Source: Croceibacterium_A sp039927815
GTDB lineage: Bacteria > Pseudomonadota > Alphaproteobacteria > Sphingomonadales > Sphingomonadaceae
DNA length: 14,376 nucleotides
Assembly (NCBI GenBank): GCA_039927815.1
Contig: JBDSUJ010000002.1
Location: 1-14,376 of the forward strand
Reading direction: 5' to 3'
Notes under the pieces: generated by a model
The model's input: the letters and a program-made list of their open reading frames with translations, nothing else
The model's database searches: none
Told to the model about the DNA's origin: nothing
Shown here: one piece after another, positions 1 to 6,524 of the stretch
How the letters are laid out: every line of letters begins with the position of its first letter
How positions within the stretch are numbered: the stretch's first letter is position 1
Made by a program: the position numbers and the translations under genes

Positions 1-636
1 ACCAACAACACCACCAGCTTCACCGTCGCGCAGTATTCGCGCTGCATGTCGGCGATCACTGCCGGCCTGCAGCGCGCCCGGGCGGCCGGCGTCGACGTGT
101 CGAAGCATCGCTCGGTCATCACCCACATGTCGGCGCGCCTCGGCGAGCTGAGCGACTGGAAGACCGAGGCCAAGGCGCGCGGTATCGAACTGACGTTACC
201 AGAGATCCGCGACGGCGAGGAAGCGGTCCTCAAGCGCGCCTACCACTACGGCAAATCGATCAACCACCCCTCGAAGATGCTGCAATGCTCGATGCGGGTC
301 GAACAGGACGAGCGCACCGGCAAGATGTGCAGCCGCCATATCCAGGACTTCGGCGGCAGCGACATGGTCTTCACCTGCCCGCCCGGCTACATCGCGCAGC
401 TGATGGCGGTCGAGGCCGAACTCGATCCATTCGATGCCACCGCCATCGACCGCGCGCCCAACCGGGCCAGCATCGACAAGCTGATGAAACTGCCCAGCTT
501 CCGCGCGGCTTACGAATTCGACGGCATGACCCCCGACCAGTTCGCGCACTACGGCAGCTTCAAGGCGACCGAGACCGAGTTTGCTGCGGCGACCCGTCAG
601 ACGGTCGACTTCGTGCGGATGACGCTGGAGAGCTAG
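1..636 (+). CDS. Transaldolase-like protein, 3' part (5' end outside window)
   Basis: The frame is open from base 1, so this is the C-terminal ~211 residues of a longer protein; the first internal ATG at 46 is probably not the start. The first residues read TNNTTSFTVAQY, which resembles the transaldolase strand NVTLxFSxxQ that precedes the late barrel strands. Further on, SKMLQCSMR and GGSDMVFTCPPGYIAQLM sit where transaldolases have the 'ASxRNP' and 'GADxxTxPPxxLxxL' segments. The end reads FKATETEFAAATRQTVDFV, similar to the final transaldolase helix. The Schiff-base lysine would lie upstream and cannot be checked. If genuine, it would exchange dihydroxyacetone units between sugar phosphates in the cytoplasm, but divergent members of this fold use other substrates. 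It lies 14 bases before the DUF1348 gene on the same strand and has no clear link to the aromatic pathway. Confidence 0.6.
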   Translation, partial: TNNTTSFTVAQYSRCMSAITAGLQRARAAGVDVSKHRSVITHMSARLGELSDWKTEAKARGIELTLPEIRDGEEAVLKRAYHYGKSINHPSKMLQCSMRVEQDERTGKMCSRHIQDFGGSDMVFTCPPGYIAQLMAVEAELDPFDATAIDRAPNRASIDKLMKLPSFRAAYEFDGMTPDQFAHYGSFKATETEFAAATRQTVDFVRMTLES

Positions 637-650
637 GATAGCCGGTTGAA

Positions 651-1115
651 ATGAGCCGCCCGCCGGCCCCGCCGTTCACCGCCGAGACGGCCGCGCACAA
701 AGTGCGCGCGGCCGAAGACGCATGGAACCGGCGCGACCCGGAGGCGGTCTCGCTCGCCTATACCCCCGACACCCGGTGGCGGAATCGGGCCGAATTTATT
801 AGCGGGCGGGTGGAGGTCGTGGCCTTCCTCCAGCGCAAATGGGCTCGCGAGCTCGAATACCGGCTGATCAAGGAGCTGTGGGCGTTCACCGAGGACCGCA
901 TCGCGGTGCGCTTCGCCTACGAGTGGCAGGATGCCGCTGGCCAGTGGTACCGGTCCTACGGCAACGAGAACTGGCAGTTCGACGCCGAAGGCTACATGGC
1001 GCGCCGGATCGCCAGCATCAACGATCTGCCGATTGAACCGGCAGAGCGACTGTTCCGGTGGCCCCAGGGACCGCGCCCGGTGGATCATCCGGGGCTGTCG
1101 GAACTGGGGCTCTAG
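651..1115 (+). CDS. DUF1348 / NTF2-like family protein
   Basis: A 154-residue protein, the usual size of the DUF1348 branch of the NTF2/SnoaL-like fold. The N-terminal helix carries AEDAWNRRDPEAVSLAYTPD. It is followed by the family-typical TRWRNRAEFISGR and FLQRKW segments, and then the sheet residues ELWAFTEDRIAVRFAYEWQD and the WYRSYGNENW motif. These conserved stretches make the family call firm. No catalytic activity is established for DUF1348 and none can be read from the sequence; the fold forms a cone-shaped pocket often used to bind or isomerise small molecules. No signal peptide is present, so it should be cytoplasmic. The start at 651 is preceded only by a weak, distant AGGA (635-638). 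It probably shares a transcript with the transaldolase-like gene and ends convergently, 39 bases from the mipA-like gene. Confidence 0.85.
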   Translation: MSRPPAPPFTAETAAHKVRAAEDAWNRRDPEAVSLAYTPDTRWRNRAEFISGRVEVVAFLQRKWARELEYRLIKELWAFTEDRIAVRFAYEWQDAAGQWYRSYGNENWQFDAEGYMARRIASINDLPIEPAERLFRWPQGPRPVDHPGLSELGL

Positions 1116-1154
1116 GCTCGCATCGCCGACAAGTCGGGCCCGAAGAGGCGTAGC

Positions 1155-1928
1155 TTAGAACGAATAGCTGAGCCCGATGCCGCCGGCGAATTGGTCGCGC
1201 GATCCGTACCTGAGCACGATCGGCGATGCCGCCGCCTCGCCGGTCAGCCGGTCGTACTTTGCATAGCCATAAAGTCCGAAGTGCGGCGTCAGCTCAAACT
1301 GGGTCCCGGCAGCCGCGCCGTAAGATTCAATTCCGCTGCCGGCATCGTAAACCAGCAGCCCGGTGGCGAGCGCGGAGGCCGGGGTGACGCTGAAATAGGC
1401 ATCGTGGAATTTGTTATCGGCCCAGGTCACGCGCGGCCCAACCGAAAACAGCCATTTGTCGCCATCGCGAAGCACAAGGTCGGCGCCGCCGACCCCGACC
1501 AGTGCCTTATGCCCCGTCACGCCGTAGCGCAGTTCGCCATGAAGCCGGAAATTGTCGCCCAGCCAAGTCTGCGCGTAGCCGCCGACCTCGATCGTGCGAT
1601 CCACCTTGGGCAACGCCACGCCAACATCCTCGGGCTTACGCGAGCCCACCAGGTTGACCACCGGCCCGACCGAGAACGAACCTGCATGAAACAGCGCGAC
1701 GCCGAAGCTGTCGTCGGGCGCTTCGAATTCGAACGGGGTGTCACCGCGCGCCCGGTCGAGATCGAACATCGGCTGGACCGAAACCTGATCGGCGCCGGGA
1801 TATTGCGGCTTAACCTGCGCGCCGGCAGTGACGCGATAGCGCCAGGGCGCCTTGTCCTGCGCTGCGGCCGGGGCCGCGATGCTCAAGACGATTAGCGCCG
1901 CCGTACAGCGAATTATGGCTTGTCCCAC
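1155..1928 (-). CDS. MipA/OmpV family outer-membrane protein
   Basis: The frame could start at an ATG at 1976, inside ligI. A GTG at 1928 is better: it has an AGGGG ribosome site six bases upstream, leaves a 13-base gap after ligI, and places a compact signal peptide at the N-terminus (VGQAIIRCTAALIVLSIAAP, then AAAQ before the likely cleavage). The mature part is a beta-barrel type sequence of about 235 residues. It has alternating aromatic/small residues, MipA/OmpV features (YPGADQVSVQPMFDLD, FSVGPRVTWADNKFHDAYFSV) and a terminal aromatic (GLSYSF), as expected for BAM-inserted porins. MipA/OmpV proteins are outer-membrane barrels; MipA itself was described as a scaffold for murein enzymes, while others behave as channels. 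Its place as last gene of the ligK-ligU-ligI operon suggests a role in passage of aromatic acids or dicarboxylates, but that is inference. Confidence 0.85.
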   Translation of the reverse strand: MGQAIIRCTAALIVLSIAAPAAAQDKAPWRYRVTAGAQVKPQYPGADQVSVQPMFDLDRARGDTPFEFEAPDDSFGVALFHAGSFSVGPVVNLVGSRKPEDVGVALPKVDRTIEVGGYAQTWLGDNFRLHGELRYGVTGHKALVGVGGADLVLRDGDKWLFSVGPRVTWADNKFHDAYFSVTPASALATGLLVYDAGSGIESYGAAAGTQFELTPHFGLYGYAKYDRLTGEAAASPIVLRYGSRDQFAGGIGLSYSF

Positions 1929-1934
1929 ACGATG

Positions 1935-1939
1935 CCCCT
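1935..1939 (-). promoter_or_regulatory. Shine-Dalgarno site deciding the mipA-like start
   Basis: On the minus strand AGGGG lies six bases before the GTG at 1928-1926. The upstream ATG at 1976 lies within the ligI coding end and would put 16 extra polar residues before the signal peptide. This favours the GTG start. Confidence 0.6.
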
Positions 1940-1941
1940 GT

Positions 1942-2826
1942 TCAGTCGGCCCAATAGAGCCGTTCTGGATTAGCAACCAACAGTTTTCGTTGCAGTTCCA
2001 AGGTGGGCGCGATGCGTGGGATCATGTCGACGAGGTGGCCGTCATCGGGGATGTGGTCCTGCATGTTGGGATGCGGCCAGTCGGTGCCCCATAGGCACCG
2101 GTCGGGATAATCCGCGACCAGCGGAGCGACCGCTACCGCAAATGCGTTCCACGGATCGCCCCCGTGTCCGTTCTTGGGGGGATCGAGCCGATCGGGGCAA
2201 GTGGCCTTGAAGTGGATGTCGGGTCGGCTGTCGAGCAGAACGCGAAACGCGCGCATGTCGGGTCCGTCGGGGCCCTGTGATACGTCGGGGCGACCCATGT
2301 GATCGACCACCAGCGGCACCGGGACCGCGTCGATGAACGGGCGCAGTTCGGCCAGGATGTCGGCCTCGAAGTAGATCACCACGTGCCACCCGGCGGGGAG
2401 ACGGCGGGCGACCTCGAGGAACTTGTCCTTGGGCGCGTCATCCACCAGCCGCTTGAGGAAGTTGAAGCGAATGCCGCGCATCCCGCCGTGGTGAAGGCGC
2501 TCCAGCTCGACCTCGGTTATGGCCGGGTCGACCACCGCGACTCCGCGCGCCTTGCCGTTGGACCTCGCAATGGCGTCGAGCGTGGCGGCATTGTCGGTCC
2601 CGTGGCAGCTCGCCTGGACGATCACGTTTTTGGCGAAGCCAAGCTTGTCGCGCAGCGCGAACAGCATGTCGGGCCCGGCGTCCTCGGGCAAGTACTTGGC
2701 CTTGGCGCTGAACGGATGCAGCGCCATCGGCCCGAACACATGGCAATGCGCATCGACCGCACCGGATGGGGGGACGAAGCGCGGGGTCGAGGGGTTGGGG
2801 TGCCTGGATGTAATGCGGTCGGTCAT
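1942..2826 (-). CDS. ligI: 2-pyrone-4,6-dicarboxylate lactonase LigI
   Basis: A 294-residue amidohydrolase-superfamily enzyme that hydrolyses 2-pyrone-4,6-dicarboxylate (PDC) to 4-oxalomesaconate in the cytoplasm. The sequence is near-colinear with SYK-6 LigI as I recall it. The first-strand motif is VDAHCHVFGPM (H27, H29). It is followed by FAKNVIVQASCHGTDNAATL, GIRFNFLKRLVDDAPKDKF, WHVVIYFEADIL, VVDHMGRPD (H176) and LWGTDWPHPNMQD. D249 in that last motif corresponds to the catalytic Asp248 of SYK-6 LigI, which works without a divalent metal. An extra stretch of about five residues (PKNGHGGD, 217-224) sits between H176 and D249 compared with my recollection of the SYK-6 protein. The start codon overlaps the ligU stop as ATGA (2823-2826), showing translational coupling. 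Confidence 0.96.
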   Translation of the reverse strand: MTDRITSRHPNPSTPRFVPPSGAVDAHCHVFGPMALHPFSAKAKYLPEDAGPDMLFALRDKLGFAKNVIVQASCHGTDNAATLDAIARSNGKARGVAVVDPAITEVELERLHHGGMRGIRFNFLKRLVDDAPKDKFLEVARRLPAGWHVVIYFEADILAELRPFIDAVPVPLVVDHMGRPDVSQGPDGPDMRAFRVLLDSRPDIHFKATCPDRLDPPKNGHGGDPWNAFAVAVAPLVADYPDRCLWGTDWPHPNMQDHIPDDGHLVDMIPRIAPTLELQRKLLVANPERLYWAD

Positions 2827-3881
2827 GCAAACACCTCGCCGTCCAACAGCTTGCGCGCGGTTCTCAGCAGCGCAGCGCTGATCACCGCGCCGGCGTCATC
2901 GGTTTCCAGTACGCAGCTCATCTCGCCGGTCGGGTGCTCAACGCTGAGCAACTTGCGCGCCCCTTCGGGGACTGCCGCCACGTCCGCCGCGGGCGAGCCT
3001 TCGATGAGGCACGCGGTCGCCACGCTGACCGCTCCGAGCACGCCGATAGTGGCGTGCGCACGTTTGGGAATAAAGCTGCGCACGCACACCGCGCCGCCGG
3101 CCCTGGGCGGGGCGACCAGCATCATTTTGGGGACCGTCTTATCGGCCACGTCGCCGAGATTCATCAGCGGCCCGGCCGCGAGGCGGATGGTTTCGATTTT
3201 CGCCCGCAAGCGCGCAAAGGCCTCGCCCTCCAGTTCCTCGCGGCTCTCATAACCGGTCGCGCCGACATCGGCGGCCTTGAACACCACACACGGCATGCCG
3301 TTGTCGATCAGCGTGCAGCGAACTCCCTCGATGGCGTCTACCGCGTGGCCGGTCGGAAGCAGCGCACCGCAGCTTGACCCCTCGGTATCGCGGAACTCGA
3401 GCGGGACCGGCGCATGGCTGCCCGGCACGCCGTCGATCCTCGCGTCTCCCTCGTAAGTCGGGACCCCGCCAGGCGTCTGCACGGTCGCGATGGCGGCCTG
3501 GCCGGTATTCTCCATATAGATTGCCACTCGCGTCTCGTCGCCCGTTGCAACGACGAGCCCGCGCTCGATCGCGAACGGACCGATCCCGGCGAGGATGTTG
3601 CCGCAGTTCTGCGAATCGGTGACGATCGCCTGATCGACCATGACCTGCAGGAACAGGTAGTCGACGTCGATCCCCTCGCGCGATGACTTGCTGACCACCC
3701 CGACCTTGCTGGTCAGCGGATCGGCCCCGCCCATCCCGTCGATCTGGCGCGGGTCGGGGCTGCCCATTACGCGGAGCAGGAAGGCATCGCGCTCGGCGAC
3801 GTCAGCGGGCAAGTCCGAGGCGAGGAAATAGGCGCCCTTCGACGTGCCCCCGCGCATCCACATCACGGGTGCCGAATTCAT
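2823..3881 (-). CDS. ligU: 4-oxalomesaconate delta-isomerase LigU (PrpF family)
   Basis: A 352-residue protein of the PrpF/DUF453 family with the diaminopimelate-epimerase fold. LigU of SYK-6 moves the double bond of (4E)-oxalomesaconate to give (3Z)-2-keto-4-carboxy-3-hexenedioate, the substrate of LigJ. Family landmarks are the N-terminal MWMRGGTSKGAYF, the IDGMGGADPLTSKVGVV segment, and TDSQNCGNILAGIGPFAIE. K59 and C93 are 34 residues apart, the same spacing as Lys66 and Cys100 in SYK-6 LigU; Lys66 is reported as the catalytic base. The second domain holds GMPCVVF, LMNLGDVADKTVPKMMLV, FIPKRAHATIGVLGAVSVATA and the closing VEHPTGEMSC. Related alternatives in this family are GalD and the methylaconitate isomerase PrpF; the neighbours ligI, ligJ and ligK decide for LigU. 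It starts four bases after the ligK stop and overlaps ligI by ATGA. Confidence 0.94.
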   Translation of the reverse strand: MNSAPVMWMRGGTSKGAYFLASDLPADVAERDAFLLRVMGSPDPRQIDGMGGADPLTSKVGVVSKSSREGIDVDYLFLQVMVDQAIVTDSQNCGNILAGIGPFAIERGLVVATGDETRVAIYMENTGQAAIATVQTPGGVPTYEGDARIDGVPGSHAPVPLEFRDTEGSSCGALLPTGHAVDAIEGVRCTLIDNGMPCVVFKAADVGATGYESREELEGEAFARLRAKIETIRLAAGPLMNLGDVADKTVPKMMLVAPPRAGGAVCVRSFIPKRAHATIGVLGAVSVATACLIEGSPAADVAAVPEGARKLLSVEHPTGEMSCVLETDDAGAVISAALLRTARKLLDGEVFA

Positions 3882-3885
3882 GTCG

Positions 3886-4560
3886 TCAAATCCACTTCAG
3901 CCCCATGTCGGTCAGCTTCTGCCTGAAGCCATACATGTCGAGACCCAGCTCGCCCGATGCAAGGCGCTGGCGCTTGTCGCCTTCGTTGGCCTCGCGGGCG
4001 CGCGATTTTTCGAGCACCAGCGTGGCGTCGGCGCGCTTGACCACGCACACCCCGTCATCATCGGCCACGATCACGTCGCCCGGCTCGATATAGGCGCCCG
4101 CGCACACCACCGGCACGTTGACGCTGCCGAGGCTGGCCTTGATCGTTCCTTGCGCGAACACCGCCTTGGACCACACCGGGAAGTTCATCTCGTGCAAGTC
4201 GCGCACGTCGCGCACCCCGGCATCGATGATCAGCCCGCGCACGCCCCTGGCTTGTGCCGAGGTGGCGAGAAGGTCGCCGAAATAGCCGTCCTCGCACGGG
4301 CTGGTCGGCGCGATTACCAACACGTCTCCTTCGCGGCACTGCTCGATCGCCGCGTGGACCATGTAGTTGTCGCCCGGCGGCACGCTGATCGTGATCGCCG
4401 TCGCCCCGATCCGTGCGCCGGGGTAGATCGGGCGCATGTAGCTGGCCAGGAGTCCGGTGCGCTCTTGCGATTCATGGACCGTGGCGACGCCGCACGCGCC
4501 AAGGCCGTTGACGACCTCAATGTCCGCGCGCACGATATTCTGGACGACAACCCCTGCCAT
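3886..4560 (-). CDS. ligK: 4-carboxy-4-hydroxy-2-oxoadipate aldolase LigK
   Basis: A class II aldolase of the RraA-like fold that cleaves 4-carboxy-4-hydroxy-2-oxoadipate into pyruvate and oxaloacetate. Family members also decarboxylate oxaloacetate. I start it at the ATG at 4560, giving 224 residues (MAGVVVQNIVRAD...), close to the ~228 of SYK-6 LigK. An upstream ATG at 4656 would add 32 low-complexity residues and run through the promoter region. Counting from M1, D96 (in GDLLA), R117-D118 (in GVRDVRDL) and E193 are all offset by six from Asp102, Arg123-Asp124 and Glu199 of the Pseudomonas putida HMG/CHA aldolase. There they hold the divalent metal and pyruvate and shape the site. A GGGAG lies 11 bases upstream of the start. 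It is the first gene of the minus-strand operon, divergent from the DUF1932 gene. Confidence 0.94.
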   Translation of the reverse strand: MAGVVVQNIVRADIEVVNGLGACGVATVHESQERTGLLASYMRPIYPGARIGATAITISVPPGDNYMVHAAIEQCREGDVLVIAPTSPCEDGYFGDLLATSAQARGVRGLIIDAGVRDVRDLHEMNFPVWSKAVFAQGTIKASLGSVNVPVVCAGAYIEPGDVIVADDDGVCVVKRADATLVLEKSRAREANEGDKRQRLASGELGLDMYGFRQKLTDMGLKWI

Positions 4561-4598
4561 GACTTGCGAGTCTCCCGCTGTACGTTCGGCAGCGCGGT

Positions 4599-4618
4599 GG
4601 ACCGGCGCGGCCCGGTCC
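4599..4618. repeat. Perfect inverted repeat in the ligK / DUF1932 divergent region
   Basis: GGACCGG (4599-4605) and CCGGTCC (4612-4618) are exact reverse complements separated by six bases. It sits between the two divergent starts and overlaps the spacer of a possible ligK promoter. It could be an operator or a small hairpin. In DNA this GC-rich a 7-bp arm pair can arise by chance. Confidence 0.4.
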
Positions 4619-4623
4619 GTCAA
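4618..4623 (-). promoter_or_regulatory. Possible -35 element for the ligK operon
   Basis: TTGACG on the minus strand lies 57 bases before the ligK ATG. At 17-base spacing the -10 position reads CCACCG, which is poor, so any promoter here would probably need an activator. The dyad at 4645-4661 is centred about 33 bases upstream, near -65 on this reading. Confidence 0.3.
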
Positions 4624-4644
4624 GGACCCGCGCCCGCGCAAACT

Positions 4645-4661
4645 TGTAAGCAACACCTACA
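4645..4661. promoter_or_regulatory. Candidate LysR-type regulator box (T-N11-A dyad)
   Basis: TGTA, nine bases, TACA: a four-base dyad that contains the T-N11-A pattern (T4647 to A4659) typical of LysR-type binding sites. It lies between the divergent ligK and DUF1932/ligJ operons. In SYK-6 the PCA 4,5-cleavage genes are under the LysR-type activator LigR. The regulator gene is not in this window, and the motif is short enough to occur by chance. Confidence 0.35.
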
Positions 4662-4683
4662 TTCCCTAACGGCGAGCCCGAGG

Positions 4684-5502
4684 ATGCCAGACTCGAATTT
4701 CCCCCTTCCCGGCCCCCGCGTGGCGCTGGTCGGCTTCGGCGAAGCGGGCGAGACCTTTGCGCGCTCGCCCGGCTGGCGGGGCACGACCCGCGCGTGGGAC
4801 ATTCTTGCCGAACGGCGCGCGGCAATGGCCAATTGCGACGTACAAACGGCCGACAGTCCCTCCGCCGCGCTCGGCGACAGCGCGTTCGTTCTCTCGCTAG
4901 TGACCGCCGACGCCGCGCTCGACGCGGCGCGTGACTATGCGCCGCTGCTCCCGGAGGGGGCACTGTGGTGCGATATGAACTCGGTCGCACCCGAGACCAA
5001 GCGTGCCGCCGCTGCCGCGATCGGCGGCGCCGGTGGGCGCTACGTCGATGTCGCGGTGATGGCCCCGGTCGATAAAGGCATGGCGGTCCCGCTGCTGCTG
5101 TCCGGCCCGCATGCGCTCGCCGCCCGGCCACTGCTCGCCGCGCTCGGGTTCACCCAGGTCACGATTGTCGGCGACGAGATCGGGCGCGCCAGCGCGATCA
5201 AGATGATCCGCTCGGTCGTGGTCAAGGGGCTTGAGGCGCTCAGCGCCGAGTGCGCCGCCGCGGCCGAGGCGGCGGGCGTGTTCGAAGAGGTCGTCGCCTC
5301 GCTCGATGCCTCGGAAAAGCCCCTCACCTGGGCCGAGCGCATCGCCTATAACCGCGAGCGGATGGGCCGGCACGGGCTGAGGCGCGCGGCGGAGATGGAA
5401 CAATCGGCTAAAACGCTGCAAGGGCTCGGCATTGAACCGGTGATGACGCGCGGCACCATCGAACTGCAGCGCCGTGCCGGGCGCGGGAAGAGTAACACAT
5501 GA
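4684..5502 (+). CDS. NAD(P)-dependent dehydrogenase, DUF1932 C-terminal domain (3-hydroxyisobutyrate/6-phosphogluconate dehydrogenase-like)
   Basis: The reading frame is open back to 3844, but that part is antisense to ligK. The protein begins at the ATG at 4684, giving 272 residues. The N-terminal Rossmann domain (about 12-160) starts VALVGFGEAGETFA, a GxGxxG-type dinucleotide loop. CDMNSVAPETKR (96-107) occupies the substrate-binding position of beta-hydroxyacid dehydrogenases. K173 in SAIKMIRSVVVKGLEAL is the likely catalytic lysine. The C-terminal helical part (about 190-262; WAERIAYNRERMGRHGLRRAAEMEQ) matches DUF1932. It heads the ligJ-ligABC operon and overlaps ligJ by ATGA (5499-5502). 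No step of the known PCA 4,5-pathway needs it, since LigC does the only oxidation. It might reduce or oxidise a side product or a 2-oxo acid intermediate, but its substrate cannot be read from the sequence. Confidence 0.85.
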   Translation: MPDSNFPLPGPRVALVGFGEAGETFARSPGWRGTTRAWDILAERRAAMANCDVQTADSPSAALGDSAFVLSLVTADAALDAARDYAPLLPEGALWCDMNSVAPETKRAAAAAIGGAGGRYVDVAVMAPVDKGMAVPLLLSGPHALAARPLLAALGFTQVTIVGDEIGRASAIKMIRSVVVKGLEALSAECAAAAEAAGVFEEVVASLDASEKPLTWAERIAYNRERMGRHGLRRAAEMEQSAKTLQGLGIEPVMTRGTIELQRRAGRGKSNT

Positions 5503-6524
5503 CGCTGATCATCGATTGCCACGGCCACTACACCACCGCGCCGCCCCAGCACGACGCGTGGCGCGAAGCGCAGAAGGCCGCGTTCAAGGGCGGATCGACG
5601 CCCCCGCCCTATCCCCCGATCAGCGACGACGAGATCCGCCAGACGATTGAGCAGAACCAGTTGAAGCTGCTGAAAGAGCGCGGCGCCGACATGACGATCT
5701 TCTCGCCGCGGGCCAGCGCGATGGCGCCGCACTTTGGCGACGAGAGCGTGGCCAAGGCATGGGCCACCAACAACAACGACCTCATCGCGCGCGTGGTCGA
5801 CCTCTATCCTGAAACCTTCTTCGGGGTATGCATGTTGCCGCAAAGCCCAGCGGCCGACATGGCCGGCTCGATCGCAGAGCTTGAGCGGTGCGTGAGCGAG
5901 CTCGGCTTCATCGGCTGCAACCTCAACCCCGATCCCGGCGGCGGCAAGTTCGAGCATCCGCCGCTGACCGACCGATTCTGGTATCCGTTCTACCAAAAGA
6001 TGGTGGAACTCGACGTGCCGGCGATGATCCACGTCTCGGGCAGCTGCAATCCGGCGCTGCACGCGACCGGCGCCTACTACATCGCCGCCGATACGATCGC
6101 GTTCATGCAGCTGATCCAGGGCGACCTGTTCCAGGATTTCCCCGAATTGCGCTTCATCATCCCACACGGAGGGGGGGCGGTACCGTATCACTGGGGCCGC
6201 TATCGCGGGCTGGCCGACATGCTCAAGCAGCCAAAACTCGACACCCACGTGATGAACAACGTGTATTTCGACACCTGCGTCTACCACCAGCCCGGCGTGA
6301 ACCTGCTGGCCGAGGTGATCGAGACCAAGAATATCCTGTTCGGCAGCGAGATGGTCGGCGCGGTGCGCGGGATCGATCCGCAGACCGGGCACTATTTCGA
6401 CGACACCAAGCGTTATGTCGACGCGCTGCCGATCAGCGCCGAGCGCAAGCACGCGATATTCGAAGGCAACGCGCGGCGGGTTTTCCCGCGGCTCGACGCT
6501 AAGCTGAAGGACATGGGCCGATGA
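5499..6524 (+). CDS. ligJ: 4-oxalomesaconate hydratase LigJ
   Basis: A 341-residue amidohydrolase-superfamily hydratase that adds water to the LigU product to give 4-carboxy-4-hydroxy-2-oxoadipate, the LigK substrate. Metal-site residues are visible: H8 and H10 in IIDCHGHYT, H178 in AMIHVSG, and E284 in LFGSEMVGAV. H178 and E284 carry the same numbers as the zinc ligands reported for SYK-6 LigJ. A glutamate in place of the superfamily's usual aspartate is a LigJ hallmark. Other conserved stretches are GCNLNPDPGGGKFEHPPLTDRFWYPFYQK (about 139-167), FIIPHGGGAVPYHWGR and VYFDTCVYHQPGVNLL. GGGAAGAG lies six bases before the start. The start overlaps the DUF1932 gene by ATGA and the end overlaps the DUF2218 gene by ATGA, so it is translationally coupled on both sides. 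Confidence 0.95.
   Translation: MTLIIDCHGHYTTAPPQHDAWREAQKAAFKGGSTPPPYPPISDDEIRQTIEQNQLKLLKERGADMTIFSPRASAMAPHFGDESVAKAWATNNNDLIARVVDLYPETFFGVCMLPQSPAADMAGSIAELERCVSELGFIGCNLNPDPGGGKFEHPPLTDRFWYPFYQKMVELDVPAMIHVSGSCNPALHATGAYYIAADTIAFMQLIQGDLFQDFPELRFIIPHGGGAVPYHWGRYRGLADMLKQPKLDTHVMNNVYFDTCVYHQPGVNLLAEVIETKNILFGSEMVGAVRGIDPQTGHYFDDTKRYVDALPISAERKHAIFEGNARRVFPRLDAKLKDMGR

Noticed and set aside
1134..1143. TCGGGCCCGA palindrome between the convergent DUF1348 and mipA-like genes
   Set aside because: It has no loop and no T-run, so it is not a normal terminator stem, and such short palindromes are expected in GC-rich DNA.
4561..4656. Longer LigK start at 4656
   Set aside because: The 32 extra residues are basic and low in complexity and occupy the promoter region. 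The ATG at 4560 gives the usual LigK length.
3844..4683. Long in-frame N-terminal extension of the DUF1932 dehydrogenase
   Set aside because: The extension is antisense to ligK and the divergent control region, has no family signature and would precede a complete Rossmann start. The ATG at 4684 gives a normal-length enzyme.
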